DNA of 64,000 nucleotides from CAIWHR01 sp963779805 (GTDB lineage Bacteria; Pseudomonadota; Gammaproteobacteria; Burkholderiales; Casimicrobiaceae). A model generated the notes under the pieces. The model saw nothing but the letters and a program-made list of their open reading frames with translations, made no database searches and was not told where the DNA came from. A program made the position numbers and the translations under genes. Shown here one piece after another: positions 28,431 through 40,120 of this stretch (position 1 is the first letter of the stretch; every line of letters starts with the position of its first letter). Location of the stretch: positions 62,001-126,000 of the forward strand of contig CAVZZN010000007.1 of the NCBI GenBank assembly GCA_963779805.1. The letters run 5' to 3'.

Positions 28431-29381
28431 ATGTCCGCGAAGCACGCCCGCCTGCTGATCCTGGGATCCGGACCGGCCGGATACACCGCGGCAGTATACG
28501 CCGCACGCGCCAATCTCAAGCCGGTGTTGATCACCGGTCTCGCCCAGGGCGGGCAGCTCATGACCACCACCGAAGTCGACAACTGGCCCGCCGATTTCGC
28601 CGGCGTGCAGGGACCCGAGCTGATGGAGCGCTTCCAGAAGCACGCCGAGCGCTTCGAGACCGAGCTCGTGTTCGATCACGTCAATAGCGTGGACTTCCGC
28701 GAACGCCCGTTGCGTCTCGTGGGCGACAGCGGCGAGTACACCTGCGACGCCCTGATCATCGCGACCGGTGCCTCGGCCCGCTACCTCGGCCTGCCGAGCG
28801 AGGAGGCCTTCATGGGCAAGGGCGTGTCGGCTTGCGCCACGTGCGACGGCTTCTTCTACAAGGGGCAGGACGTGCTCGTCGTGGGCGGCGGGAACACCGC
28901 GGTCGAGGAAGCCATCTACCTTTCCAACATCGCGCGCACCGTGACCGTCGTGCACCGGCGCGATCGCTTCCGCGCGGAAGCGATCCTCGTCGATCGCCTG
29001 CTCGCGAAGACCGCCGACGACGGCAACGTGCGCGTGCAGTGGCACCACACGCTCGACGAGGTGCTGGGCGACAAGTCCGGCGTGACCGGGGTGCGCCTCA
29101 AGGATGCCCGCAACGGCGAGACGCGCGAGCTGCGCGTCACCGGCGTCTTCATCGCCATCGGTCACACGCCCAACACGGGGATCTTCGAAGGCAAGCTCGA
29201 GATGGCCAACGGCTACATCCGGGTGAAAGGCGGCAGCGAAGGCAGCGCGACGGCCACGAGCATGCCGGGCGTGTTCGCGGCCGGCGACGTGGCCGATCAC
29301 GTCTATCGCCAGGCGGTGACGTCGGCCGGCACGGGCTGCATGGCCGCGCTCGACGCCGAGGCTTACCTCGAGACGCTCTGA
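28431..29381 (+). CDS. trxB: Thioredoxin-disulfide reductase
   Basis: FAD/NADPH enzyme that reduces thioredoxin. The 316-residue protein has the FAD motif ILGSGPAGYTAAVYAARANL, redox-active cysteines in ACATCDGFFYKG, the NADPH motif VVGGGNTAVEEAIYL and the C-terminal FAD site GVFAAGDVADHVYRQAVTSA. An AGGA ribosome-binding site lies 8-10 bp before the ATG. A -10-like TTAAAAT is about 35 bp upstream. It faces away from ftsK, the common betaproteobacterial arrangement. Confidence 0.98.
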   Translation: MSAKHARLLILGSGPAGYTAAVYAARANLKPVLITGLAQGGQLMTTTEVDNWPADFAGVQGPELMERFQKHAERFETELVFDHVNSVDFRERPLRLVGDSGEYTCDALIIATGASARYLGLPSEEAFMGKGVSACATCDGFFYKGQDVLVVGGGNTAVEEAIYLSNIARTVTVVHRRDRFRAEAILVDRLLAKTADDGNVRVQWHHTLDEVLGDKSGVTGVRLKDARNGETRELRVTGVFIAIGHTPNTGIFEGKLEMANGYIRVKGGSEGSATATSMPGVFAAGDVADHVYRQAVTSAGTGCMAALDAEAYLETL

Positions 29382-29398
29382 CCGCAGCGGGTCACGCG

Positions 29399-30146
29399 GT
29401 GGCGAAGCTCGAGGACCTGCGCCGGCTGCTCGACTCCGCGCGCGCGGGCGCCGCGGCCAATGCACACGACGAGGCGAAGCCGGTGGCGGCTGCCGCCCAC
29501 GACAAGCGCCCGTCGCGCGGCGCGATCGCGCGCGCTCAGCGTCCCCTCTCCGCCAAGCGCGCGATTGCGGGAACCAAGCACGCCGACGGCGACATCGACC
29601 TCGCGCAGGCGTTCGCGGACGTGAAGCGACTGCCGCCGTCCACGCGAGCGCGCATCGAGCGGCCGCGTCCGGCCCCGATCCCGGCGCAGCGCCTCGCCGA
29701 CGAGCGCGAGGTGCTCCTCGCGTCGAAGTACGGCGACGAGCCGGCACCGTCCACGTGGGAGATCGGCCAGGAGCTCGAAGCCGGCCAGACCTTCGTGCGG
29801 CCGGGACTCGGCACGGATGTCCTCGGGAAGCTGCGGCGCGGCCACTGGACCTTGCAGGCCGAGCTCGACCTGCACGGCCGCACGGCCGACGAGGCGCGCG
29901 ACGTGCTCGCGGATTTCCTGTACGAAGCGCGCGCTGCGCGGCTACCGCTGCGTGCGGGTCGTGCACGGCAAGGGCCTCACCTCGCCCAACCGCGAGCCCG
30001 TGCTCAAGGGCCGCGTGCGCAGGTGGCTCTCGCACTGGGACGACGTCCTCGCCTACGTCGAGGCGCCGCAGCACGCCGGCGGCGGCGGCGCGGTGCTCAT
30101 CCTGCTCAAGGGCAGCTCGACCCTGCCCGGACGCACGCCGGCCTGA
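29399..30146 (+). CDS. Smr-domain protein (frame break)
   Basis: A MutS2-type Smr domain, a nuclease or nucleic-acid-binding module, on a charged N-terminal extension. The start is the GTG at 29399 (VAKLEDLRRLLDSARAG). The Smr domain begins LQAELDLHGRTADEARDVLA and, after one extra base near 29,940, continues GYRCVRVVHGKGLTSPNREP and LAYVEAPQHAGGGGAVLILL. The joined protein is about 248 residues. It follows trxB by 17 bp, the usual neighbour in betaproteobacteria. DNA- or RNA-directed activity is not established for this form. Confidence 0.85.
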
Positions 30147-30226
30147 TCGTCAGCGCGCGCGCTTCGTCGCCCTATCGCCGGATCGCACCCCGAAGCGGGC
30201 CGCCGGGCGCGAACGGCCCCCGCGCC

Positions 30227-31042
30227 TCAGCTGAACACCCTGTGCGTGAGCGCGGGCAACTGCTCGCGCACTTCGCGGATGCGCTGCGTCACGACATCGC
30301 CGACCACGACCCCGGGGCCCTCCTCGACCTCGGCGACGATCTCGCCCCACGGATCGATCAGCATCGAGTGGCCGTACGTGCGCCGGCGATTGGGGTGCAT
30401 GCCGCCTTGCGCGGACGCAAGCAGGTAGCACTGGTTCTCGACCGCACGCGCGCGCAGCAGCAGATGCCAGTGCGCGGCACCGGTCGTCGCGGTGAACGCC
30501 GCGGGCACCACGAGCAGCGACAACGGCCCCATGCCGCGATACAGCTCGGGAAAGCGAATGTCGTAGCAGACCGACAACCCGACCGGTCCGCATGGCGCCG
30601 AGAACACCCCGCGCGCCGTGCCGGGCTCGATCGTGCGGCCCTCGTCGTAGCGCTCCTCGCCGCGCGCGAAGGCGAACAGATGGATCTTGTCGTAGCGCGC
30701 GATGCGCGAACCGTCCGGTCCGAACACGAGGCAGGCGCTGCGCACGCGCTGGTCGTCGCCGCACTCGAGCGGAACGGTGCCTCCGACGAGCCAGATGCCG
30801 TGCCGCCGCGCCTGGGCGGCGAGGAAGTCCTGCTGCACTCCGCTGCCCTCGGGCTCGCGCACGCGCACCTTGTCCTCCGCGCGCTCGCCGAACACGCCGA
30901 AGTACTCGGGCAGCGCAACCAGACGTGCGCCCTGCGCAACGGCCTGTGCGATCAGCGGCTCGGCCTGCGCGAGATTGGCGGCGACGTCTCCGCCCGAGAC
31001 CATCTGCACCGCACCAACGCGAAACGATGCTGCATCCTGCAT
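30227..31042 (-). CDS. Carbon-nitrogen hydrolase (Nit1/omega-amidase-like)
   Basis: Nitrilase-superfamily amidase of the Nit branch; homologues repair deaminated glutathione or act as omega-amidases. The catalytic triad is visible: Glu in VALPEYFGVFGERAED, Lys in ARYDKIHLFAFARG and Cys in VGLSVCYDIRFPELYRGMGP. The protein has 271 residues, starting MQDAASFRVGAVQMVSGGDV. It lies between yhdP and the genes toward trxB; the yhdP-nit order is common in betaproteobacteria, with tldD usually adjacent (here about 10 kb away). The frame is intact. Confidence 0.93.
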   Translation of the reverse strand: MQDAASFRVGAVQMVSGGDVAANLAQAEPLIAQAVAQGARLVALPEYFGVFGERAEDKVRVREPEGSGVQQDFLAAQARRHGIWLVGGTVPLECGDDQRVRSACLVFGPDGSRIARYDKIHLFAFARGEERYDEGRTIEPGTARGVFSAPCGPVGLSVCYDIRFPELYRGMGPLSLLVVPAAFTATTGAAHWHLLLRARAVENQCYLLASAQGGMHPNRRRTYGHSMLIDPWGEIVAEVEEGPGVVVGDVVTQRIREVREQLPALTHRVFS

Positions 31043-31071
31043 GCGAGTCACTCCTGTAGGCGAACGAGGCG

Positions 31072-34000
31072 CTATGGCTTTGCGGCGGGCTCCGGCGCCG
31101 CGGGCTCCGGCGCCGCGGACGCGGTGGAGATCGGCCCGCGCGCAACGACGGGATCCGACCAGCTCCCGGTCACCGCGTACTCGTAGCTGAAGATCTGCTC
31201 GATCGGATCCTTCAGCACCTTCTGCGCGAGCAGCGAGCCCGCGCCCACGGCCGCACCGACCATCGGATTGGCGAGAAAGAGCAGCGCCGCACCCGCCGAC
31301 ACGCCTGCGGACAGCGTGGGCTGCACCTTCACCTGGAGGCGCTGCGTCTCGCTCGCAAGGTCGACGCTGCCGGCGATGTTGACCTGGGCCGAGGGTCCGC
31401 TGAGATGGAAATTGTCCGTGGTCATCACGCCGTTGGCGATGCGCACGTTGCTCGTGACGCGATCGAATGCAAAGCCCTCGCTGAAGATGTCGCGGAAGTC
31501 GAGCGTGATGCGGCGCGGAAGCGCCTGCAGCGAGAGCACGCCCAGAAGCTTGCCGATGCCGGGCTCGACCTTCATGAAGCGGCCGGTGCCGGTGTCCATC
31601 CGGAACGTGCCGGAGAGCGTCGGGTAATCGAAGTCGCTGGGCGCGCCGGCCCACGCGAGCTGGCCGTTGATCTTCGTCGCCGCGCCCTGCACGGCGCCGG
31701 GATGGCCGAACCGCGCGAGGAAGCTGCCCGCGTCCTTGACGTCGAGCGCGATGTCGAGGCGCGTCTCCTCCGGCTTCACCCCGGTGCGCCACGCCCCCTG
31801 CGCGTCCATGCGCCCACTGTCGTTCTCGACCACGAGGCGTTCGATCCGCCACTCGCCGCGGCCCGGCTTGGCGACCAGCTGCAGCCGCCCGAGCTCGCGC
31901 TTGCCGGAGCGCAGCGAGTCGGCGGTGACGTCGAGCTCCGGCCACGCGGGGCTCGTCTCGGTGCTGGGCGGTTCGGCGGCCGCATCCGGGCTGGCCGCAG
32001 GCGGTGGCGGCGTGAAGCGGGTGAAGCGGGCGAGGACGCGGCCATTCGGGGCGGCCGGCGTCGGCGGCACCCACGTGGCCGAGCCCTCGACCTCGGCGGC
32101 GGTGAGGTCGAGCTTCCAGTCGCCCTGCACACGGCGCCCCGTCACCTTGGCGCCCGCGAAATCGCGGCCGAAGGCGGTGAGGGTCCCCGCCTTCAGATCG
32201 AGGCCGCTGAGCGCTAGATCGTCGCCGCGAACCGCCGCTGCCGCTCGCAGGCGCATCCGCGCTGTCGCTGGACCTTGAGCCACTCGTCGATGTCGATCGC
32301 GGGTACGTCCGCACGCACCCACAACCCCGGACGGTCGGCCCGGCGTGCGTCCGGCAGCGTGCTCGCGCTGCCGAGCGACACGAGCACGCGATCGGCCTGC
32401 AACGCGCCATTCGACGGCGCTCGGCGCACGGCGATCTGCGCCACGTCGCCCAGCGCGACCCGGATCGTGTCGCCGGGCGCGCGTTGCGGCAACGGCCGGC
32501 GCTCGATGCGCATCGGCAGCGTGTCTCCCGCAGGCTTGCGCAGCGGCGCCGGCAGGTCGAGGGCGACCCCCTTGAGCGGGCTCTCGACGGCCCAGGTGAG
32601 CGCGTCGTCGGCGACGTCGAGTGCGAGTGTCCAATCCGCCGTCCCCGTGACGTGGTCGACCAGCGGCACCGGCCACTCGCGCGCGATGGCGGCGATCGGA
32701 CTCGAGCCGGAGCCCGCGAGATGGATACGCCCGTCCGCACTCGTCAGCGCGAAGCGCACCGGACCGCCCATCGCCTGGGCCGTGATGTCCTGGCCGCGCA
32801 GGTCGCGCTCGGTGAACGCCACGCGCCCGTTGAGCTGCGTGAGCGCGGGCACGCCGGCGAGCTTGAGCTGATTCGCGGTGAACGCGTACTCGCCCGCGAC
32901 GCTGCTCGACGGCAGATCGTGCAGCGGCAGCGTCAGCTTGAGGTCGAGGCGTCCGTCGCCCTGCGCCTCGGCGCCCGCGGCGAACTCTCCGCTCCAGCGA
33001 TTGACGGGGCTCGCCTGGATGAAGCGCAGGAAATCGCGCGTGGCACCCGTCGCGACGCCAGTGACACCGAGCACCGGGGAACGCAGGTCGGGGATGGTGG
33101 CCGTGATGTTCGCGAGCTGGATCCCGTACACGCGGGCACGCGAGCCGTCGACCGTGACGCCTGCATTGCGGAAGTGCACGCCGGCCTCGATGTCGGCGAT
33201 CGCCGGCCAGCCTTCCGCGTAATCGAGGCCGAGCCCCTTGCCGGCGACATCGACGGTGAACGTACCCGCGTTGCCGTCGGCGAAGGGAAACGCGGCGAGA
33301 CTGCCCTTGAGCTTGAGCGTCACGCTGTCGACCGTGGCACCGCTCACCGCCCGTGCAACCCATTCGCGCGCAGCTTGCGGCAAGTGCATCGGCAGGTAAC
33401 GCGGCACCGCCTGCACCGCGGCGCGCGTGAGCTGCGCATCGATGTCGACTGCACCCGGGCCCGCGCCGCCGTGGTGATACTTTCCCGAGAGATGACCGGC
33501 CGCATCCGCGTTGCTGAATTCCAGTCGACCGATGCGCACGTCGGTGTTCGCGCCGGCCTGCGTCCACGTGATGTCGCCCTGCGCCGCCGCGAGCGCAATC
33601 GGTTGCGCGAAGTCGTGCGGAAGCGAAACCGTCGCATCGCGCGCGAAGAGCTTGAGCTCGCCACCGCCCTTGGACGCCTTGAGGCTGCCGGCGAGACCGG
33701 TGGCGCCCGGAACGGCGCCGTTCGGCCGGAACGCGAGATCGCGGAAGTCGGTCGCGAGCTCGAGCTTCTCCGGCGCTTCCACCGTTCCCGTCCACTGCAC
33801 GTCGCCGCCCGTGAGCGTGCCGGTGGGCCCGTACGCCTGCAGCTGCTCGCGCACCGCGCCGGGCAGCGGCAGCTGCGCCGCAAGCTCGCGCAGCGGCTTC
33901 AGCTGCACGCGGTCGAACACCAGGCGGCCGCCGCGTGCGCGGCGGTCCTCGCCGACGTCCACCGCAAGCGCGAGGTTGGCGGGCTCGAACACCGCTCCGC

Positions 34001-35018
34001 TCGCGGTGGCGAAGGCGAGCTGGCGCGTGTAGAAATCATGGTGGGTGCCCGCAACCCGCCAGCCGGCACGCCCGGCAAGCCGCGGCAGCACGAGCTCGGG
34101 CAGCGCGGGTGCGAGGCGCATGCGCACGTCCGCGAGCTCGAGATCGGCCACGACCTCGCGGGCCTCTCCGTGGGCGAAAGTGAACCACGCGCGCAATGCA
34201 CCCTTTCCGCTCGCGACATCGAGCGGCAGCGGCAGCCACTCCTTCCACGCGGAGACGTCGGCATAGTCGAGGCGCACGTACAGGCGCCCTTCGGCCTGCG
34301 CAATGCCGTGCAGCGATCCGCGTCCGAGCTCGCCACGGATGTCGATGGGGGCCGCGATCTCCGGAGGTGGATTGCCGCGCAGGCCGAAGTAGCGTCGACC
34401 GAAACTGCGCTCCAGCCGGAAGTCGACGTCGTCGAGCACGAGCTGCGGCGCGTTGCGGCTCTCGTCGGTCCAGGTGATGAGCGCGTCGCGCACGACGATG
34501 CGGTGCTGGCGCAGGAGCCAGTCGCTTACGCCGGAGTCGTCGGTGCCCTGCGTGGGATCGATCTCGAGCCCGGCGAGATGGATGACGCCACTCGCATCGC
34601 GCCGGATCGAAAGCCGCGGCTTGTCGAACACGAGCTGGTCGACGGTGAGCTCGAGCAGGGGGAGCGAGGTCCACGAGATCGTGACATCCACGCGCGGCAG
34701 CTCGAGCAGCGCAGGAGCGCCCGGCGCGGGATGCGGTCCGATGCGAACGCCTTCGATGACGAGCTTCGGATTCCACCCATCCCAGCCGGTGGACAGCACG
34801 TCGATGTCGACGGGCTGGCTCACCTCGCGCGAGATTGCCGCGGTGATCGTGTCGCGGTAGCGCTCGATGTGGGGGAAGACGACGAGGCGTACGAGCAGCA
34901 GCAGCGCCGCGAACACGCCGACCGCGATGAAGAGGACCAGCGCCGCGGCGCTCGCGATGCGCCACATCGCCCGCACGACGGCAGACGGGGCGCGAAGGAG
35001 TGCACGCGCGGCAGGCAT
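31072..35018 (-). CDS. yhdP: YhdP/AsmA-like intermembrane phospholipid transport protein (frame break)
   Basis: Very large inner-membrane-anchored protein of the AsmA-like group; in E. coli YhdP helps move phospholipids to the outer membrane. One N-terminal transmembrane helix (AAALVLFIAVGVFAALLLLV) is followed by about 1,250 periplasmic residues of beta-strand repeats, for example IDIDVLSTGWDGWNPKLVIE written as VDIDVLSTGWDGWNPKLVIE. A frame change near 32,215 joins the C-terminal part (LALSGLDLKAGTLTAFGRDF, ending in a Pro/Ala-rich tail). The joined length is about 1,315 residues. Start at 35018 (MPAARALLRAPSAVV); an ATG 21 bp upstream is also possible, and neither has a clear ribosome-binding site. 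Divergent from glnE. Confidence 0.92.
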
Positions 35019-35135
35019 AATAGGCGGGTCCGCCTGCATTGTAGCGGAACGGTCGTGCATCCCAGGGCGGGCGCCGGTCGTCTCGCGCGCACGATCGGCC
35101 CCGATCGCGTGCGGCTTTCTCGTGATTGACCTGTC

Positions 35136-37862
35136 ATGGACTACGCAAACGCGCTGCGGTTCAGCCGCTACGCCACGGCTGTGCTGGAACGTCATCCCGA
35201 CGAGGCGCAGCGCCTTGCGGCCACGATCGACCACCCGATGCGCTGGGACGACGCGGACGCGGAGCTCGCGCAGCTCGTCGCTGCCGATGGCGACGCGCTC
35301 GCCGCAGGTCTGCGCCGGCTGCGCGAGCGCGTCGTGCTGCACACGCTCATGCGGGACCTGACCGGGCGCGCGGATCTCGCCGAGGTGTGCGGTGCGGTCA
35401 CGCGGCTCGCCGACAGCGCGGTGCGCACGGCCGTCGCCTCGCATCATCGCGCGCTCGCGGCCGTGCACGGCGAGCCGCGCGATGCGAGCGGGACTGCGCA
35501 GGAGCTGATCGTCGTCGGCATGGGCAAGCTCGGGGGCGCCGAGCTCAACGTGTCCTCCGACGTCGACCTCGTGTTCGTCTATCCCGACGAAGGCGAAACG
35601 GATGGCGCGCGAGCGCTCTCGAATCGCGAGTTCTTCGAGCGGGTCGGGCGGCGCGTGATCGCCGCGCTGAACGACGTCACGGCCGACGGGTTCGTGTTCC
35701 GGGTCGACATGCGCCTGCGCCCGTACGGCGACAGCGGCCCGCTCGCGGTGCCGTTCTCGGCGCTCGAGCAGTACCTCGTCACCCAGGGCCGCGCTTGGGA
35801 GCGCTACGCCTGGCTCAAGGCGCGCCCGCTCACCGGCACACGCCACGACGAGCTCGCTGGAGCTGGTCGCGCCGTTCGTGTTTCGCAAATACCTCGACTT
35901 CGACGCCTACGAAGGCCTGCGCGACATCCACCGCCAGATCCGGCAGCAGGGCAAGCGCAAGGACTATGCGCCCAACATCAAGCTCGGACCGGGCGGCATC
36001 CGCGAGATCGAGTTCACGGTGCAGGCGTTGCAGCTCGTGCGCGGCGGCCGCGAGCCGGCATTGCAGGTGCGCGGCACCATGCCCGCGCTTGCCGTCGTCG
36101 GCGCGCGCGGACTCATGCCGGACGCCGCCATTCGCGAGCTGCACGACGCGTACGTCTTCCTGCGCAATCTCGAGCACCGCCTGCAATACCGCGACGACCG
36201 GCAGACGCAGACGCTGCCGGCCGATGCGCTCGAGCGCGAAGCGACGGCGCAGGCGATGGGCTTTCGACACGCTGGCCGCGTTCGAGACGGCCCTGGCCCG
36301 CCACCGCACCGCCGTCTCGACGCACTTTGGCGCGGTGTTCGGCGCCGGCGAAGAGGCCGGCGCCGAAGCCGCGGCCGGACAGGACGCCACGACGATCGCG
36401 CTGCTCGACGACTTCCACGCCTTGTGGCGCGACGAGATCGCCCGCGACAGCGCCGAAGCGGTGCTCGCGCGTGCCGGCTTTCGCGAACCGGCAGCGCTGC
36501 TCGGGACGCTGGAGCGCGTGCGCGGCAGCCCCCGCTACGTGCAGCTTCCGGCGCTCTCGCAGCAACGCTTCGATGCGCTCGTCCCGCGCCTGCTGGCAGC
36601 GGCGACGAAGCACGAAACGCAGGCGGACGCGCAGGACGTGTTCCTGCGCCTGCTCGCGCTGCTCGAAGCCGTGAGCCGGCGCAGCGCCTATCTCGCACTG
36701 CTGATCGAGCATCCCCCGCTGCTGCCGCGCCTCGCGCATCTCATGGGCGCTTCGGCGTGGGCCGCGGACTACCTCACGCGCCATCCCATCCTGCTCGACG
36801 AGCTGCTCGACGCGCGCGTGCTCCTCGCCGAGCCGGAATGGAACGCGTGGCGCGCGGAGCTCGCACGCCTGCTGCAGGACCACGAAGGCGACCCGGAACG
36901 CCAGATGGATGCGCTGCGTCACTTCCAGCACGCGCAGACGTTTCGCCTGCTCGCGCAGGATCTCGCGGGACGCCTTACCGTCGAGCGCCTCGCGGACCAC
37001 CTCTCGGCGCTCGCCGACATCATCATCGCGGCCACACTCGCCGAAGTGTGGAAGCAGATGCGCGGCCGCGATGCGCCGGCGCCGCATTTCGCCGTGATCG
37101 GCTACGGCAAGCTGGGCGGGAAGGAGCTCGGCTACGCGTCGGACCTCGATCTGGTTTTCCTCTACGACGACGCGGACGAGGAGGCCTCGGTGCGCTACAC
37201 GCGCCTCGGGCAGCGACTGGTGACGTGGCTCACGAGCACCACCGCGGCCGGTGCGCTGTACGAGACCGATCTTCGACTGCGTCCCGACGGGGCGGCGGGC
37301 CTGATCGTGTCGTCGTGGCGCTCGTTCTGTCGGTATCAACGCGAGCACGCCTGGACCTGGGAGCATCAGGCTCTGACCCGAGCGCGTTACGTCGCCGGCG
37401 ATGCCGGCATCGGCGCCGCATTCGAGCAGGAGCGCGAGGCCATCCTGCGGCTGCCGCGCGAGCCGGTGAAATTGCAGACCGAAGTGGTCGAGATGCGGCG
37501 CAAGCTGTATGCGGGGCATCCCAACCCCACCGCGCTGTTCGATCTGAAGCACGATGCGGGCGGCATGGTCGACGTCGAATTCGCGGTGCAGTACCTCGTG
37601 CTCGCGCACGCCCACGAGCACGCGGAGCTCACGCGCAACCTGGGGAACATCGCGCTGCTGCGCATCGCGGGCGAGCTCGGTCTGCTGCCGCCCGAGCTCG
37701 CCGCCGATTGCGCCGAAGCGTACCGGCATTACCGGCGCCGCCAGCACCAGCTGCGCCTCACCGGGGCCGCGCACGCGCGCGTCGAGCCCGCACCGGAGAA
37801 CCGCCGGCGCGAAGCCGTGCTGGCGCTGTGGGCGACGGTGTTCGGGGCCGAGTTGGCGCTGA
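35136..37862 (+). CDS. glnE: Bifunctional glutamine synthetase adenylyltransferase/adenylyl-removing enzyme (frame breaks)
   Basis: Adds and removes AMP on glutamine synthetase in response to PII and glutamine. Both nucleotidyltransferase halves are seen: IVVGMGKLGGAELNVSSDVD (removal domain) and FAVIGYGKLGGKELGYASDL (transfer domain), with LGPGGIREIEFTVQALQLVR and HDAGGMVDVEFAVQYLVLAH. Two extra bases (near 35,860 and 36,262) shift the frame. At the C-terminus (AVLALWATVFGAELAL) the current frame has no stop and runs straight into ilvE. I place the end at a TGA reached by one more base shift; the exact end is uncertain. Length is about 908 residues, normal for GlnE. Confidence 0.92.
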
Positions 37863-37903
37863 TTCGGTTAAAATTTCACTTTTGCGTGCCCCCGGAGAAC
37901 ATC

Positions 37904-38836
37904 ATGTCGATGGCAGACCGCGACGGCTTCATCTGGTACGACGGCAAGATGGTGCCGTGGCGCGAGGCCACCACCCACGTCCTCACGCACACGCTGCACT
38001 ACGGCATGGGCGTGTTCGAAGGCGTGCGTGCCTACAAGACGGCCGAAGGCACGGCGATCTTCCGCCTGCGCGAGCACACCGACCGGCTGTTCCGCTCGGC
38101 CCACATCTTCGGCATGAAGATCCCGTTCGAGAAGGATGAGATCAACGAGGCGCAGCTCGCGGTCGTGCGCGAGAACAAGCTCGAGTCGTGCTACATCCGC
38201 CCGCTCGCGTTCTACGGCTCGGTCGCGATGGGCGTTGCCGCCAAGTCGAACCCGGTGCGCGTCGCCATCGCAGCGTGGCCGTGGGGCGCGTACCTCGGCG
38301 CCGAGGCGCTCGAGAACGGCATTCGCGTGAAGACGTCGTCGTTCACGCGTCACCACGTCAACATCCACATGACGGGCGCCAAGGCGGTGGCCAACTACCT
38401 CAACTCGATCCTCGCCAACCAGGAAGCGACCCAGGACGGCTACGACGAGGCGCTGCTGCTCGACCCGCAGGGCTACGTTTCGGAAGGCTCCGGCGAGAAC
38501 GTCTTCATCGTGCTGAACGGCGAGCTGCACACGCCCGACCTGTCGTCGGGCGCGCTGCGCGGCGTCACGCGCGACACGGTGTTCACGCTCGCGAAGGAAG
38601 TCGGCATCCCCGTCGTCGAGCGCCGCATCACGCGCGACGAAGTCTATTGTGCCGACGAGGCGTTCTTCACCGGCACCGCGGCCGAGGTGACGCCGATTCG
38701 CGAGCTCGACAATCGCCAGATCGGCGCCGGCCACCGCGGACCGGTCACCGCGCGCCTGCAGGCCCTCTTCTTCGACACGGTGAACGGTCGCAATCCGGCG
38801 CATCGCGAGTGGCTTGCACGGGTCCATCGTGGCTGA
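37904..38836 (+). CDS. ilvE: Branched-chain-amino-acid aminotransferase
   Basis: PLP enzyme that makes valine, leucine and isoleucine from their 2-oxo acids. The 310-residue fold-type IV protein shows MGVFEGVRAYKTAEGTAIF, the PLP lysine in NIHMTGAKAVANYLNSILAN, and GYVSEGSGENVFIVLNGELH. I chose the ATG at 37904 because CCCCGGAG precedes it and MADRDGFIWYDGKMVPW is the family N-terminus. A GGTTAAAAT sequence about 35 bp upstream may be a -10 element. The upstream glnE frame is open into this gene. Confidence 0.97.
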   Translation: MSMADRDGFIWYDGKMVPWREATTHVLTHTLHYGMGVFEGVRAYKTAEGTAIFRLREHTDRLFRSAHIFGMKIPFEKDEINEAQLAVVRENKLESCYIRPLAFYGSVAMGVAAKSNPVRVAIAAWPWGAYLGAEALENGIRVKTSSFTRHHVNIHMTGAKAVANYLNSILANQEATQDGYDEALLLDPQGYVSEGSGENVFIVLNGELHTPDLSSGALRGVTRDTVFTLAKEVGIPVVERRITRDEVYCADEAFFTGTAAEVTPIRELDNRQIGAGHRGPVTARLQALFFDTVNGRNPAHREWLARVHRG

Positions 38837-39032
38837 TTACGCAACTGCCGCCGACTCGGTCGTCGAAGTGACGGCCGACGCCCTGCCGGTGCACTGCCCC
38901 AATCCCCGAATGCCGCTGTGGTCCTCCCATCCTCGCGTGTTCCTGCACTTCTCCGAGCAGGGCGAGGCGCGTTGTCCCTATTGCGGCACGCGTTATCGTC
39001 TGATCGGTGAGGTACGCGCCGGCGGACACTGA
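38829..39032 (+). CDS. CHCC-type zinc-finger protein
   Basis: A 67-residue protein with a NDUFS6-like CHCC zinc finger: Cys in LPVHCPNPRMPLWSSHPRV, His in FLHF, and CPYCGTRYRL. The start is the GTG overlapping the ilvE stop. Genes of this type sit between ilvE and waaF in many betaproteobacteria; its role is not established, though the mitochondrial homologue belongs to respiratory complex I. Confidence 0.88.
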   Translation: MADYATAADSVVEVTADALPVHCPNPRMPLWSSHPRVFLHFSEQGEARCPYCGTRYRLIGEVRAGGH

Positions 39033-39087
39033 GGCTGCGTGCGCGGCGCCGAGCACGACTATCGGCCACGCGAGCGGTCCTAGCACG

Positions 39088-40120
39088 ATGAGCGAGCGCA
39101 TCCTCGTCGTCGCGCCATCCTGGGTGGGCGACGCGATCCTCTCGGAGCCCGTCGTCGCGCTCCTGCGCGAGCCGATGGAGGAGCCCATCGTGGACGTCCT
39201 CGCGCCGCCGTGGTGCGCGCCGGTGTACGCCCGCATGCGCGGCATCGGGCGCATCCTCGAGAACCGCATCGGGCATGGGCGCGTGGAGCTCGCAGCCCGG
39301 CGCGAGCTCGCGCGCTCGTTGCGCGACGACGCAGGGACGGCCGCGCTACACCCGCGCGATCGTGCTGCCCAATTCGTGGAAGTCGGCGCTGATCCCCTGG
39401 CTCGCGGGCATTCCGCACCGGACCGGCTACGTCGGCGAGGCGCGCTGGGGCCTCATCAACGATGCCCGCCGCCTGCGGCCGAAGGAGCGGCCGCGTCTCG
39501 TCGATCGCTTCGCTGCGCTGGTCGCGCGTCCCGGCGAGCTCGTGCCGATGCCGCCTGCCCCGGTGCTCGTGCCCGATGTGGCGAATCGCGCGGCGGCCGC
39601 GGTGGCGCTGCAGTTGCGCTCGCGCCGGCGCGTGGCGGTGCTGTGTCCCGGCGCCGAGTTCGGACCGGCCAAGCGCTGGCCGCCGAGTCACTTCGCCGAT
39701 CTCGCGGGGCGCTTCCTCGAAACCGGGATGCAGGTCTGGATCATCGGCTCGCCCAACGATCGGATGGCGGCGGACGCCGTGCTCGGCGCGGCCGGCAGCT
39801 CGGCGCCCTTCATCCGCGATCTCACCGGCCGCACCGATCTCGGCAGCGCCATCGACCTGCTTTCGCTCGCCTCGATCGTCGTGAGCAACGACTCGGGCCT
39901 GATGCACGCTGCGAGCGCGGTCGGCGTGCCGGTGGTCGGACTGTTCGGGTCCTCGTCGCCGGTCTACACGCCGCCGCTCTCGCCCGTGGCGCACGTCGCG
40001 CGGATCGACATCGCGTGCAGCCCCTGCTTCAAGCGCGACTGCCCGCTCGGCCACTTCAAGTGCATGCGCGACCTCGGCCCGGACGCCGTGTATGATCTCG
40101 CGCGCAATGCGGCGCGTTGA
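39088..40120 (+). CDS. waaF: ADP-heptose:LPS heptosyltransferase II (frame break)
   Basis: Adds the second heptose to the lipopolysaccharide inner core at the cytoplasmic face of the inner membrane. It starts MSERILVVAPSWVGDAILSE (GT9 N-terminal motif). After one extra base near 39,345 it continues TRAIVLPNSWKSALIPWLAG, HRTGYVGEARWGLINDARRL, CPGAEFGPAKRWPPSHFADL and VSNDSGLMHAASAVGVPVVG, ending with the Cys-containing IACSPCFKRDCPLGHFKCMR seen in betaproteobacterial WaaF. Joined length is about 344 residues. Confidence 0.93.

Noticed and set aside
37854..37874. Full sigma-70 promoter before ilvE (TTGGCG ... TTAAAAT)
   Set aside because: The spacing between the two hexamers is about 9 bp, too short for a promoter; only a -10-like element is noted.
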